A stretch of 64,000 nt of DNA from DATKJY01 sp964540105 (GTDB lineage Bacteria; Zixibacteria; MSB-5A5; GN15; FEB-12). Below the pieces are notes generated by a model, which saw nothing but the letters and a program-made list of their open reading frames with translations, was not told the DNA's origin and ran no database searches. Shown here piece by piece: positions 43,397-50,120 of the stretch (position 1 is the stretch's first letter; each line of letters begins with the position of its first letter). Where the stretch lies: positions 620,001-684,000 of the forward strand of contig CAZILL010000002.1 of assembly GCA_964540105.1 (NCBI GenBank). Direction: 5' to 3'. The position numbers were made by a program, and so were the translations under genes.

Positions 43397-43960
43397 TTAC
43401 CAGTCGAGTTCGAAGCGCAAGAGTGACGCGACCACACCATCCTGATACTCCCCGTTGAAGAGGAAGTGGTTCCGGAGGGTTCCCTCCTTCCTAAAGCCGA
43501 GATGCTCGATGAGTTTGATCGCCGCGCTGTTCTTCACGCAGGCATAGCCGTAGATACGGTTAAGGTCAAGAAACCGGAACGCATAATGACAGAGGATTCG
43601 GATTCCCTCGGAACCGTGCCCTTTGCGCTGCTCGTCGGGGTCAACGAGCACAAACAGCTCCACTGAGCGGTTATAGGTGTTCAGCTCGATATATCGGATT
43701 CGACCGACAGGCATGTTATCGGACTGACGAGCCATGATTAACTCCTGGCGATCCGGTGATTTCTCCTGACGCTTGAACAACTCAGCTGCCTCAGTGGCGG
43801 TCAGCAACTGGTGTGGGCGGTAAAAGATCATCTGGCTGTCCGACTGAAGGAACCAGTGATGGGTGTTGGCGATATCTTCGGCAGTGGCGGGGCGAAGATA
43901 GAGCTTCTTACCGATCAGCAACGGATGGGTGGGGAAGGTCTTCTTCGCGTCAGGTGGCAC
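43397..43960 (-). CDS. GNAT N-acetyltransferase (RimJ/RimL type)
   Basis: 187 aa. Acetyltransf_3-type fold: KLYLRPATAEDIANTHHWFLQ, VGRIRYIELNTYNRSVELFVLVDPDEQRKGHGSEGIRIL (pyrophosphate-binding loop QRKGHG) and ACVKNSAAIKLIEHLGFRKEGTLRNHFLFNGEYQD. RimL/SpeG-like enzymes acetylate protein N-termini, polyamines or antibiotics; substrate unknown. It starts 11 bases before the stop of ppa, so the pair forms one minus-strand operon. Confidence 0.85.
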   Translation of the reverse strand: MPPDAKKTFPTHPLLIGKKLYLRPATAEDIANTHHWFLQSDSQMIFYRPHQLLTATEAAELFKRQEKSPDRQELIMARQSDNMPVGRIRYIELNTYNRSVELFVLVDPDEQRKGHGSEGIRILCHYAFRFLDLNRIYGYACVKNSAAIKLIEHLGFRKEGTLRNHFLFNGEYQDGVVASLLRFELDW

Positions 43961-44507
43961 TGTAGCGCCTCTTGATCTCGTCGATGTTCGCGTAGTACAT
44001 TTTTATGGCGTCTTTGATGGCATTATTGGCGTCGATTCGACCGCGGAGGTTGTCGACAATCACTTCCTTGTGTTCGAGCACTTTGTAGTCTTCAAAGAAG
44101 CGCCGTAGCTCCTTGACAACATGTCGGGGGAGAGCCGAAATATCCTCGTAGATGTTGTACGCCGGGTCATTGGCGTGCACAGCAATGATTTTGTCGTCCT
44201 GCCCTTTCTCGTCGCGCATTGACATCATACCGATCGCTTTGCACTGCACGATGCACAAGGGGGTTATCTCCTCCTGGGCCAGCACGAGAATATCGAGTGG
44301 ATCGCCGTCATCGCAATACGTTCGCGGGATGAACCCATAGTTGGCGGGGTAATGCACCGAACTGTAGAGCACGCGATCAGCGATGAGAAGACCGGTCTTC
44401 TTGTCCAGTTCGTACTTGTTCTTACTACCCTTGGGGATTTCAATGATCCCAAAGAAGCTCTCGACGATGTTCTCGCCGGGATGCACATCGTGCCAGGGAT
44501 GAGTCAT
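43950..44507 (-). CDS. ppa: Inorganic pyrophosphatase (family I)
   Basis: 185 aa soluble enzyme splitting PPi. The signature DDGDPLDILVLA has the three metal Asps. Other family motifs: IEIPKGSKNKYELDK, LYSSVHYPANYGFIP and DEKGQDDKIIAV, KELRRFFEDYKVLE. GGAG lies about 8 bases before the ATG. A sigma-70-type promoter is seen at 44541-44569. It is followed by the GNAT gene with an overlap. Confidence 0.96.
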   Translation of the reverse strand: MTHPWHDVHPGENIVESFFGIIEIPKGSKNKYELDKKTGLLIADRVLYSSVHYPANYGFIPRTYCDDGDPLDILVLAQEEITPLCIVQCKAIGMMSMRDEKGQDDKIIAVHANDPAYNIYEDISALPRHVVKELRRFFEDYKVLEHKEVIVDNLRGRIDANNAIKDAIKMYYANIDEIKRRYSAT

Positions 44508-44540
44508 AATCGCTCCGGGTTCCTTTGTTTATCCGGTGAG

Positions 44541-44569
44541 AACATACCGCAGTCGGCCTCGATTCTCAA
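44541..44569 (-). promoter_or_regulatory. Sigma-70 promoter of ppa
   Basis: Read on the minus strand: TTGAGA (44569-44564), 17 bases, TATGTT (44546-44541). Transcript start is expected near 44534, 27 bases before ATG. Confidence 0.55.
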
Positions 44570-44585
44570 CAAATATAAGCAGGGA

Positions 44586-44599
44586 CATGTCTTGACATG
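44586..44599. promoter_or_regulatory. Perfect palindrome CATGTC-TT-GACATG
   Basis: 14-base perfect palindrome, 17 bases upstream of the ppa promoter -35 and 27 bases before the small membrane gene at 44626. It has the size and symmetry of a repressor or activator site for the divergent pair. Confidence 0.35.
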
Positions 44600-44625
44600 G
44601 AGAAGCGGCCGCGCTACCGTTTAGC

Positions 44626-44952
44626 ATGCGTCGTAATCTCTTCCTGCTCATTGGCGTCATTGTGCTCTACCTGGCGCCGTCGTTTGTTCTCAACGTGGTA
44701 TATGGTCCGTCATACGGTTTTCTTGCAGGAGAGGACTGCTGGAAGCCAGATGGCAGGGGGGGATGGCGTCAGCATGGGCATCCTGCCGAAACGCCTCCGG
44801 GTGAGCCAAGTGTCGAAGTCCCGCTGGCGGCCCAATACCTGCCTATATTCCTGCCCGGATTGTTACTCATTGCAGTCCTCTTTACACCTCTCTCGCGACG
44901 GTTTGAGGAATCTCCCGCAGAGAAGGTCGATCCTCCTCCCTCTATGGAGTGA
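44626..44952 (+). CDS. Small two-helix membrane protein, unknown
   Basis: 108 aa. The N-terminal helix (LFLLIGVIVLYLAPSFVLNVVYG) could be an uncleaved signal anchor. An intervening Gly/Pro/His-rich loop of about 40 residues (CWKPDGRGGWRQHGHPAE) is followed by a second helix (YLPIFLPGLLLIAVLFTPL) and a short charged tail. The loop is probably periplasmic. I do not recognise it. It is divergent from ppa, and ATG 44626 lacks a strong Shine-Dalgarno. Confidence 0.5.
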   Translation: MRRNLFLLIGVIVLYLAPSFVLNVVYGPSYGFLAGEDCWKPDGRGGWRQHGHPAETPPGEPSVEVPLAAQYLPIFLPGLLLIAVLFTPLSRRFEESPAEKVDPPPSME

Positions 44953-45084
44953 AGTCCCTGAAGTCAAGACAACCTTGGCCAATGCCGATCATAATTATGA
45001 TGGATTGCCTGAAGTGATTCTTTGGCTCCATCCGGCACGATTTCGAAGAGTTGGGGAAGACGCTGAAGGAAGGATTGCCTCACC

Positions 45085-45849
45085 GTGAAGATATTGCTTA
45101 TCGATAATGACCGCCAGTCAGTTACCCAGATCACTGAGTGCCTGACTTCCCAGGGATACGAAACAGTTCCCGTTACAACGCCGAAGGAGGCGATCCAGAA
45201 GCTCGACACCATCAAGCCGATTCACCTGATCGTACTTGACGTCCATATGGACGGGCAAAACGGCTTCGAATTTCTGCGTTTTCTTAAGGGACTTCCTCGT
45301 TACTGTCGAATTCCGGTTCTGATCTGCTCTTCGTTGAGCGATTCGAGCGTTGTGGTGAGAAGCGTTGAGCTGGGCGCGAGCGACTTTGTCGCCAAGCCGA
45401 TTGTCCCCGAGACATTCCTTTCAAAGGTATCCAAGGCGATCAGCGCCAGCGATGGCGCGGTCCTCATCGTGGACGATGATGACTTTGTCCGTAAGTTGCT
45501 GCAAAAAGTTGTTGAGCGGGAAGGATACCGCTCTCTTATAGCCTCAAACGGACAAGAGGCGCTCACGCTGCTCGAAAGTAATAATGTGTTCATTGTTATC
45601 TCTGATATTGTCATGCCGGGGATGTCGGGGGTTGATCTACTGAAGAGAGTGAAGGGGACCCACCCGTCACTGCCGGTTGTTTTAATCAGCGGTCATGCCG
45701 GCAAAATCAGCCATGAAGAGGCCGCCAAGATGGCCGACGGTTACATCACCAAGCCGTTCAAGAACGTCGAAATATCACGAAAACTCCAGCAGTTCAGTCG
45801 CCGACGGCAGGGGAAGGTTCCGGTAGAGGAACCGACTCGGAGTAGTTGA
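45085..45849 (+). CDS. Tandem receiver (REC-REC) protein
   Basis: 254 aa with two CheY-like domains and no output domain. REC1: ILLIDNDRQ, phospho-Asp in LIVLDVHMDGQNGFEF, VLICSSL, FVAKPIVPE. REC2: VLIVDDDDFVRKLL, ISDIVMPGMSGVDLL, VVLISGHAG, GYITKPFKNVE. Both carry the acceptor Asp and the Lys, so both may be phosphorylated. REC1 has Ser in place of the switch Thr. Two-receiver proteins can be phosphate sinks or scaffolds. No kinase gene is adjacent. Start GTG 45085. Confidence 0.85.
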   Translation: MKILLIDNDRQSVTQITECLTSQGYETVPVTTPKEAIQKLDTIKPIHLIVLDVHMDGQNGFEFLRFLKGLPRYCRIPVLICSSLSDSSVVVRSVELGASDFVAKPIVPETFLSKVSKAISASDGAVLIVDDDDFVRKLLQKVVEREGYRSLIASNGQEALTLLESNNVFIVISDIVMPGMSGVDLLKRVKGTHPSLPVVLISGHAGKISHEEAAKMADGYITKPFKNVEISRKLQQFSRRRQGKVPVEEPTRSS

Positions 45850-45925
45850 TTCTTCTCCCTGATCGCAGTCGGTGGTTGAGAAAAAGAGGCTGGTACCTGG
45901 CCTCTCCATGGTCTATATTTGGCGC

Positions 45926-46402
45926 ATGGATCCGCACCTGTACCCCGATTTCATGCACCTGGCTTTGAGCGAGGCACACGCTGCACTCGAGGAATCCGAA
46001 GTTCCGGTCGGAGCACTAATTGTTTTTGAGAACAAGATCATCGGTCGAGGGCACAATCGAACCGCAGCGCTTCACGACGCCACGGCGCACGCGGAGATCA
46101 TTGCGCTGACGGCGGCATACAGCCATTTCAGTGATTGGCGATTGGAGAACTGCGTGCTCTTTACGACCCTTGAACCATGTGCCATGTGCGCCGGTGCGGC
46201 GGTGCTCTCGCGGATCAAGACGATCGTCTACGGGGCAAAGGACATGCGCTTCGGGGGCTGCGATACGCTTTTTCAGATTCCATCGGACCCACGCCTCAAC
46301 CATCGCTGTCAGATTGTCGGCGGGGTTTTGGAACCGGAGGTCGCTGATCTTATGCGTCTGTTCTTTCGAACTGTTCGCGAGGGAAAAGAGAAAATCAATT
46401 GA
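45926..46402 (+). CDS. tadA: tRNA-specific adenosine deaminase/nucleoside deaminase TadA family
   Basis: 158 aa. The zinc motifs are HAEIIAL (His and catalytic Glu) and EPCAMCAGA. VPVGALIVFENKIIGRGHN and RIKTIVYGAKDMRFGG are typical of TadA/GuaD-type deaminases. TadA makes inosine at tRNA-Arg position 34. Related guanine deaminases share the motifs, so the exact substrate is slightly uncertain. ATG 45926 is taken. Longer starts (45872, 45908) lack domain support. Confidence 0.8.
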   Translation: MDPHLYPDFMHLALSEAHAALEESEVPVGALIVFENKIIGRGHNRTAALHDATAHAEIIALTAAYSHFSDWRLENCVLFTTLEPCAMCAGAAVLSRIKTIVYGAKDMRFGGCDTLFQIPSDPRLNHRCQIVGGVLEPEVADLMRLFFRTVREGKEKIN

Positions 46403-46421
46403 CGTTGACACAGGAGGTGGC

Positions 46422-46937
46422 ATGAATTCAGTTTTTTCGGTCGACGACTTGGATCTTAACCGAATTGTCGTGGGCCCGTTGTATCTGGGGATGGTCACCA
46501 ATATCCTGATCCCGATGGCTCTTCTGATGGTTTGTTACTACATCAATAACAACCACGGAGTTACGGATACACTCGGGGAGAGCGCCAATCCCCTGTTTAT
46601 CGTCTTCTGCGCGATGGCAATCGCCGAGGGGGGATTTGCGATCTGGTATCGGGGGAAGCTCTTTGGCCAGCCGATGATCCGGCGGCGGGAGACGTTTGAG
46701 GATGATTTCATGGAAGCGTACAAGGTTCGATGCCGACCGCTTTTTCTGCTGATTGCGTCGATCTCGATCTACGGATATCTCTTCTTTTTTCTGACCGGGC
46801 GGTTCAACGAGGCGGTGCTGTTTGTGGTTTTTTCGTTTCTCGTGTTCCAGATTGTTCGTCCGCGCCATGGTTTGATCCGTAAGCTCGCTGAGCGACAGAT
46901 GGCGATGGTCGAGCAAGGGCGACTGATGACCTCATAG
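46422..46937 (+). CDS. Four-helix membrane protein, unknown
   Basis: 171 aa. AGGAGGTGGC gives an excellent start at ATG 46422. Four hydrophobic helices: PLYLGMVTNILIPMALLMVCYY, PLFIVFCAMAIAEGGFAIWY, CRPLFLLIASISIYGYLFFFL and EAVLFVVFSFLVFQIV. A cytoplasmic basic tail follows. No conserved catalytic motif is seen. It begins 19 bases after tadA and probably shares its transcript. Function unknown. Confidence 0.7.
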   Translation: MNSVFSVDDLDLNRIVVGPLYLGMVTNILIPMALLMVCYYINNNHGVTDTLGESANPLFIVFCAMAIAEGGFAIWYRGKLFGQPMIRRRETFEDDFMEAYKVRCRPLFLLIASISIYGYLFFFLTGRFNEAVLFVVFSFLVFQIVRPRHGLIRKLAERQMAMVEQGRLMTS

Positions 46938-47003
46938 GGGGCAATTCCCGCCTCGGGTTGCATTAGCGCTTTACAGAACGGGGCACATGTGCGTAGATTT
47001 GCC

Positions 47004-47038
47004 AAGGCCGTCGGGATGGCAGCCTTCCGCTTTTTTTT
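47004..47038 (+). terminator. Probable intrinsic terminator before tRNA-Ser(CGA)
   Basis: AAGGC (47004-47008) pairs with GCCTT (47022-47026), then four bases, then eight T (47031-47038). The stem is short, but the T run is good. It would end the tadA-46422 transcript 16 bases before the tRNA. Confidence 0.45.
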
Positions 47039-47053
47039 GTGGTGACGCGAGCC

Positions 47054-47141
47054 GGAGAGGTGGCTGAGTGGTCGAAAGCGGCGGTCTCGAAAACCGTTAT
47101 ACCTTCGGGTATCTAGGGTTCGAATCCCTACCTCTCCGCCA
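47054..47141 (+). tRNA. tRNA-Ser (anticodon CGA)
   Basis: 88 bases with encoded CCA (47139-47141). Acceptor GGAGAGG/CCTCTCC. The anticodon loop CTCGAAA gives CGA (decoding UCG) on a GCGGT/ACCGT stem. It has a long variable arm and T loop GTTCGAATC. It is adjacent to a tyrosine integrase gene that reads away from it, so it is the likely integration target. Confidence 0.96.
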
Positions 47142-47170
47142 GATTAGTGGATCAACGTCTAACTTCTTAC

Positions 47171-47198
47171 TTGACAACAGACTAAGGTTTCGTATCTT
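47171..47198 (+). promoter_or_regulatory. Sigma-70 promoter of the integrase
   Basis: TTGACA (47171-47176), 16 bases, TATCTT (47193-47198). The transcript start, near 47205, precedes both possible integrase starts. Confidence 0.55.
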
Positions 47199-47213
47199 TC
47201 TCGTTGAAGCAGT

Positions 47214-47232
47214 TGTGACCAAGATGTGACCA
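47214..47232 (+). repeat. Tandem octamers TGTGACCA before int
   Basis: TGTGACCA occurs at 47214-47221 and again at 47225-47232, one helical turn (11 bases) apart, between the promoter and the integrase ATG. Such phased repeats can be binding sites for an integrase arm domain or a repressor. Confidence 0.4.
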
Positions 47233-47249
47233 CGAGAAAGAGTCTTCGC

Positions 47250-48347
47250 ATGGGCATTATCTACAAGCGTGAACGGGTCTGGTACGTCGATCTGCGCGTG
47301 AACGGCCGACGCGTCCGCAAGCGCATTGGACCCTCCAAAGAGATAGCTTTACTGGCTCTAAAGGATGCCGAAGTCAAAGCTGCCCGCCAGGAGTTCGGCT
47401 TTGCCAGGACTGACATTACTATTGGCAAGTTCCTCGATCAATTCGCAGAATACTCAAAGACACATCATCAGCCTAATACTACCAAGCGCTACAAAGCCGT
47501 CATGGATCACTTTCAGTCGTTTCTCAAAGACTCGCCAGAAATAGTCTTTGTCTCGCAGATTACCCCTGCCCTCATTGATCGCTATGCCGTGTATCGAAAG
47601 AGCAGCTGGGTAAATCCTAACGGTGACCCGATCACTTCGGATGACGATGTTACCGTCCACACCCGACAGGGAGCTCGAGCTCATACGATCAATTTCGAAG
47701 TGGGGACACTCCGGACAATGCTGAACATGGCCATCAAGTGGGGATTCCTGCGAGACAACCCAACCCGCCAGGTCGTAAAACTGAAAGTCAGCGACTCCAA
47801 ACCGACCCGGTTTCTGACCAAAGAAGAGTGCCAGCATTTTCTTAAGGCATGTCCGACAGAGCTCTATCGAGTGTACTTCACCTTTCTCAACACTGGTATG
47901 CGGAAGGCCGAACTGGAGCATCTGGAATGGAGCGACGTTGATCTCAAGCGGCGTAAGATCAGGATCCAGAGGAAGGAGGACTGGCAGCCGAAGACGGGAG
48001 AACGGGATATCCCGATGAACGATGGGATTCATCAGCTCTTGAGTCAACTGCAGAAGGAGAATGCCAGGAAGATCAAGAGCCGATTCGTCTTCTGCTCACC
48101 CGACGGAAGTAAGCTGCGAACCAAGCTGCGAGAGAAACTGATCACAATTGCGAAGCGCGCTGGCATTGAGAATTTGACTCGCGTGCATACGCTTAGACAC
48201 ACGTTCGCCAGCCACCTGGTGATGAACGGGGTTGACCTGCCGACGGTGAAGAAGCTGATGGGTCATGCAGACATTCAGACCACCATGATCTATGCTCATT
48301 TGGCAGCAGACCACCTGGCTGATGCCGTCAACAAACTGCCGTTTTGA
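47250..48347 (+). CDS. Tyrosine recombinase (phage-type integrase)
   Basis: 365 aa site-specific recombinase. N-terminal arm/AP2-like beta segment (GIIYKRERVWYVDLRVNGRRV), SAM-like core-binding domain (about 55-150), and catalytic domain. Catalytic residues: Arg in NTGMRKAELEHL, Lys near RIQRKEDW, HTLRH, His in LMGHADIQ and Tyr in TTMIYAHL. The full set is present, so it is probably active. GTG 47226 in frame is possible, but it would overlap an octamer repeat. ATG 47250 begins at the conserved GIIY. Starts 108 bases after tRNA-Ser(CGA). Confidence 0.9.
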   Translation: MGIIYKRERVWYVDLRVNGRRVRKRIGPSKEIALLALKDAEVKAARQEFGFARTDITIGKFLDQFAEYSKTHHQPNTTKRYKAVMDHFQSFLKDSPEIVFVSQITPALIDRYAVYRKSSWVNPNGDPITSDDDVTVHTRQGARAHTINFEVGTLRTMLNMAIKWGFLRDNPTRQVVKLKVSDSKPTRFLTKEECQHFLKACPTELYRVYFTFLNTGMRKAELEHLEWSDVDLKRRKIRIQRKEDWQPKTGERDIPMNDGIHQLLSQLQKENARKIKSRFVFCSPDGSKLRTKLREKLITIAKRAGIENLTRVHTLRHTFASHLVMNGVDLPTVKKLMGHADIQTTMIYAHLAADHLADAVNKLPF

Positions 48348-48363
48348 TGCGCTGTAGTAATTT

Positions 48364-48486
48364 GACCTACCGACGGTCAGCAAGCTCATGAGGCATTCGG
48401 ATATTGAGACTACAATGATCTATGCTCACTTAGCGCCCGATCATTTGGCCAATGCGGTGACTAAGCTGCCGTTCAAGGGGCGGTAG
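48364..48486 (+). pseudogene. 3' remnant of a second tyrosine integrase
   Basis: In frame with no start, 41 codons encode DLPTVSKLMRHSDIETTMIYAHL and on to KLPFKGR. They are homologous to the last 40 residues of the intact integrase (DLPTVKKLMGHADIQ...), including the catalytic Tyr. DNA similarity is clear but imperfect, so it is a paralogue, not a fresh duplication. It begins 16 bases after the intact gene's stop. It probably remains from a tandem integrase or from recombination between two elements. Confidence 0.8.
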
Positions 48487-48526
48487 CGACTCTTCGCCGC
48501 TTCTGAGTCCCCGCGAATTATTGGAA

Positions 48527-49084
48527 ATGAACGAATCGAAATTGACGACGATATCTACAAGCCGGCTCGAATTGGTGGCAGCGACACTCGACCATGTTAG
48601 CGCTGAACTCGAGTCTACCGAACTTCTGGCCTCCATGTTAGATGCCAAAGTCGAACCTGACTGGCCTCCGGGCGAATATGATCGTCAGGCCCAGGAGTTC
48701 TTCCGTGATCGGCTGCAAGAGTGCGGTGAAGCCGTCGTCGGCTGGTATGGGTGGTATGCTATCCTGCGGGATGGCCCAGAGCAGAATTTGGTATTGGTGG
48801 GCGCAGGCGGGTTTTTTGGTCCGCCGGATGACAACGGTGACGTTGAAATCGGCTTTTCTATCTTGCCTGCGTGTGAAGGTCACGGCTATGCGACGGAACT
48901 GGTCTTGGCTCTCGTCGTCCATGCCTTCACCGACCCGCGGGTTCGCAGAGTGATTGCGCATACAACTGCGCGTAATTTGGCATCTCAGAAGGTGCTACAG
49001 AAATCAGGATTTAGACACGTTGGTAACGGAGAGGAACCCGGGAGCATTCGCTTTGAAGTCCTACGAATCTCCCTGCCCGCTTAA
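48527..49084 (+). CDS. GNAT N-acetyltransferase
   Basis: 185 aa Acetyltransf_3-type enzyme. STSRLELVAATLDHVSAELEST begins the fold; NGDVEIGFSILPACEGHGYATELVLALVVHAF holds the acetyl-CoA loop (EGHGYA), and TTARNLASQKVLQKSGFRHVG the C-terminal motif. ATG 48527 is preferred over TTG 48521. Substrate unknown. Lies just downstream of the integrase remnant, a common cargo position. Confidence 0.82.
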   Translation: MNESKLTTISTSRLELVAATLDHVSAELESTELLASMLDAKVEPDWPPGEYDRQAQEFFRDRLQECGEAVVGWYGWYAILRDGPEQNLVLVGAGGFFGPPDDNGDVEIGFSILPACEGHGYATELVLALVVHAFTDPRVRRVIAHTTARNLASQKVLQKSGFRHVGNGEEPGSIRFEVLRISLPA

Positions 49085-49112
49085 GCGCTGATTGAATCGC
49101 TCAATTGGTCAA

Positions 49113-50027
49113 TCAGTCCTTCACACAGCGGACCGAGAATCCGCTTACTCTATCGCCGAAGCCACTGCTGACAAAATATGAATTATTGTAAGAAAGGTAT
49201 TGGTACCATGCGTAGCCGCTACCTGCCTCAGTCGAAGACCAGAAGGAAGATGACGCTCCCATGCTGAGGTACCCCATGTAAAGCCCAAATCTGAGAATAC
49301 GGACACCACCAGGCAGACCGGTAAAACCGCTCTCGTTAGTAGCGCCCATATTGGGGCTCTGCCAATGCGTGGTTCCGACTTCTTTCATCTTCCCCCCGGC
49401 AAGGGGGTAGCTACAGTCGTAATGAGCCAGCATCTCCCATTCCGAATTGCTCGGAATATGCCAGCCTGCAGGTGCTATATTGCGGACGTCAGATACAGAA
49501 TGCCAATTATAGAGACGGCCATAAGTAGGAACATTGTTTACGTCGTTATAATATTCGCAATAGGCTCCGGCTGTAAGACCATCCCACACATTTGGATCCG
49601 TTACGTTGGGTATTGGATCGCCATTTCGATAGTGGGTCACTCTGAGATTCTCGGCCATCCACACTTGCGTGCCGATAGTCACCGTCTGATAGACGTTGCC
49701 ATCAACGTCGGCTACTGTGCCTGTTTCAAATGGGCAAGTTGGCAATGCCGCTGCCCCGGCCAGATAGTCAATTAGAGCAAACAGATCGGAAATATCAGCT
49801 GTGCCGTCGATGTTAACGTCATTCTCGGCAGAACAGCTGGAGAGAGGAATGCTCGCGCTCAGATAGTCCACCATGGCGAACACATCTGAAATGTCGACCA
49901 TACAATCAGAGGAACCATCAACATTACCTGTTGTCCCGACACAGCAGGCGGCAAACGTCGCGGTAGTCGGCAGAGCAAACGGAAGCGCCAACAGTCCTAC
50001 GGTTAGAAAGCAAGGGACTCTGTTCAT
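49113..50027 (-). CDS. Secreted FISUMP-domain protein with N-terminal dockerin-like module
   Basis: 304 aa. The signal peptide (FLTVGLLALPFALPTTATFA) runs into a dockerin-like module beginning with a Cys-Cys pair (about residues 28-100; DISDVFAMVDYLSA and DISDLFALIDYLAG repeats). A FISUMP domain follows (about 105-304; TVTIGTQVWMAENLRVTHYRNG, GRLYNWHSVSDVRNIAPAGWHIPSNSEWEML, FWSSTEAG, SGFSVRCVKD). FISUMP proteins are abundant secreted proteins of Fibrobacter and Bacteroidetes with no fixed function. Start has perfect AGGAGGAAG. It lies 93 bases after the beta-helix gene on the same strand. The module order (dockerin first) is unlike its neighbours. Confidence 0.85.
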   Translation of the reverse strand: MNRVPCFLTVGLLALPFALPTTATFAACCVGTTGNVDGSSDCMVDISDVFAMVDYLSASIPLSSCSAENDVNIDGTADISDLFALIDYLAGAAALPTCPFETGTVADVDGNVYQTVTIGTQVWMAENLRVTHYRNGDPIPNVTDPNVWDGLTAGAYCEYYNDVNNVPTYGRLYNWHSVSDVRNIAPAGWHIPSNSEWEMLAHYDCSYPLAGGKMKEVGTTHWQSPNMGATNESGFTGLPGGVRILRFGLYMGYLSMGASSSFWSSTEAGSGYAWYQYLSYNNSYFVSSGFGDRVSGFSVRCVKD

Positions 50028-50120
50028 CGTTCTTCCTCCTAAGGGGAAGCGGCTTTGTTTACGCTTTCAGTGTTCTTCACCAAAATTCGACCCAATTGGG
50101 ATCGAGAACTCGTCACCCCC

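Noticed and set aside
30090..47141. 17-kb segment between the two serine tRNAs as a single mobile element
   Set aside because: It holds core genes (pyrD, pyrF, rsgA, ppa, tadA). The similarity of tRNA ends is expected for serine isoacceptors.
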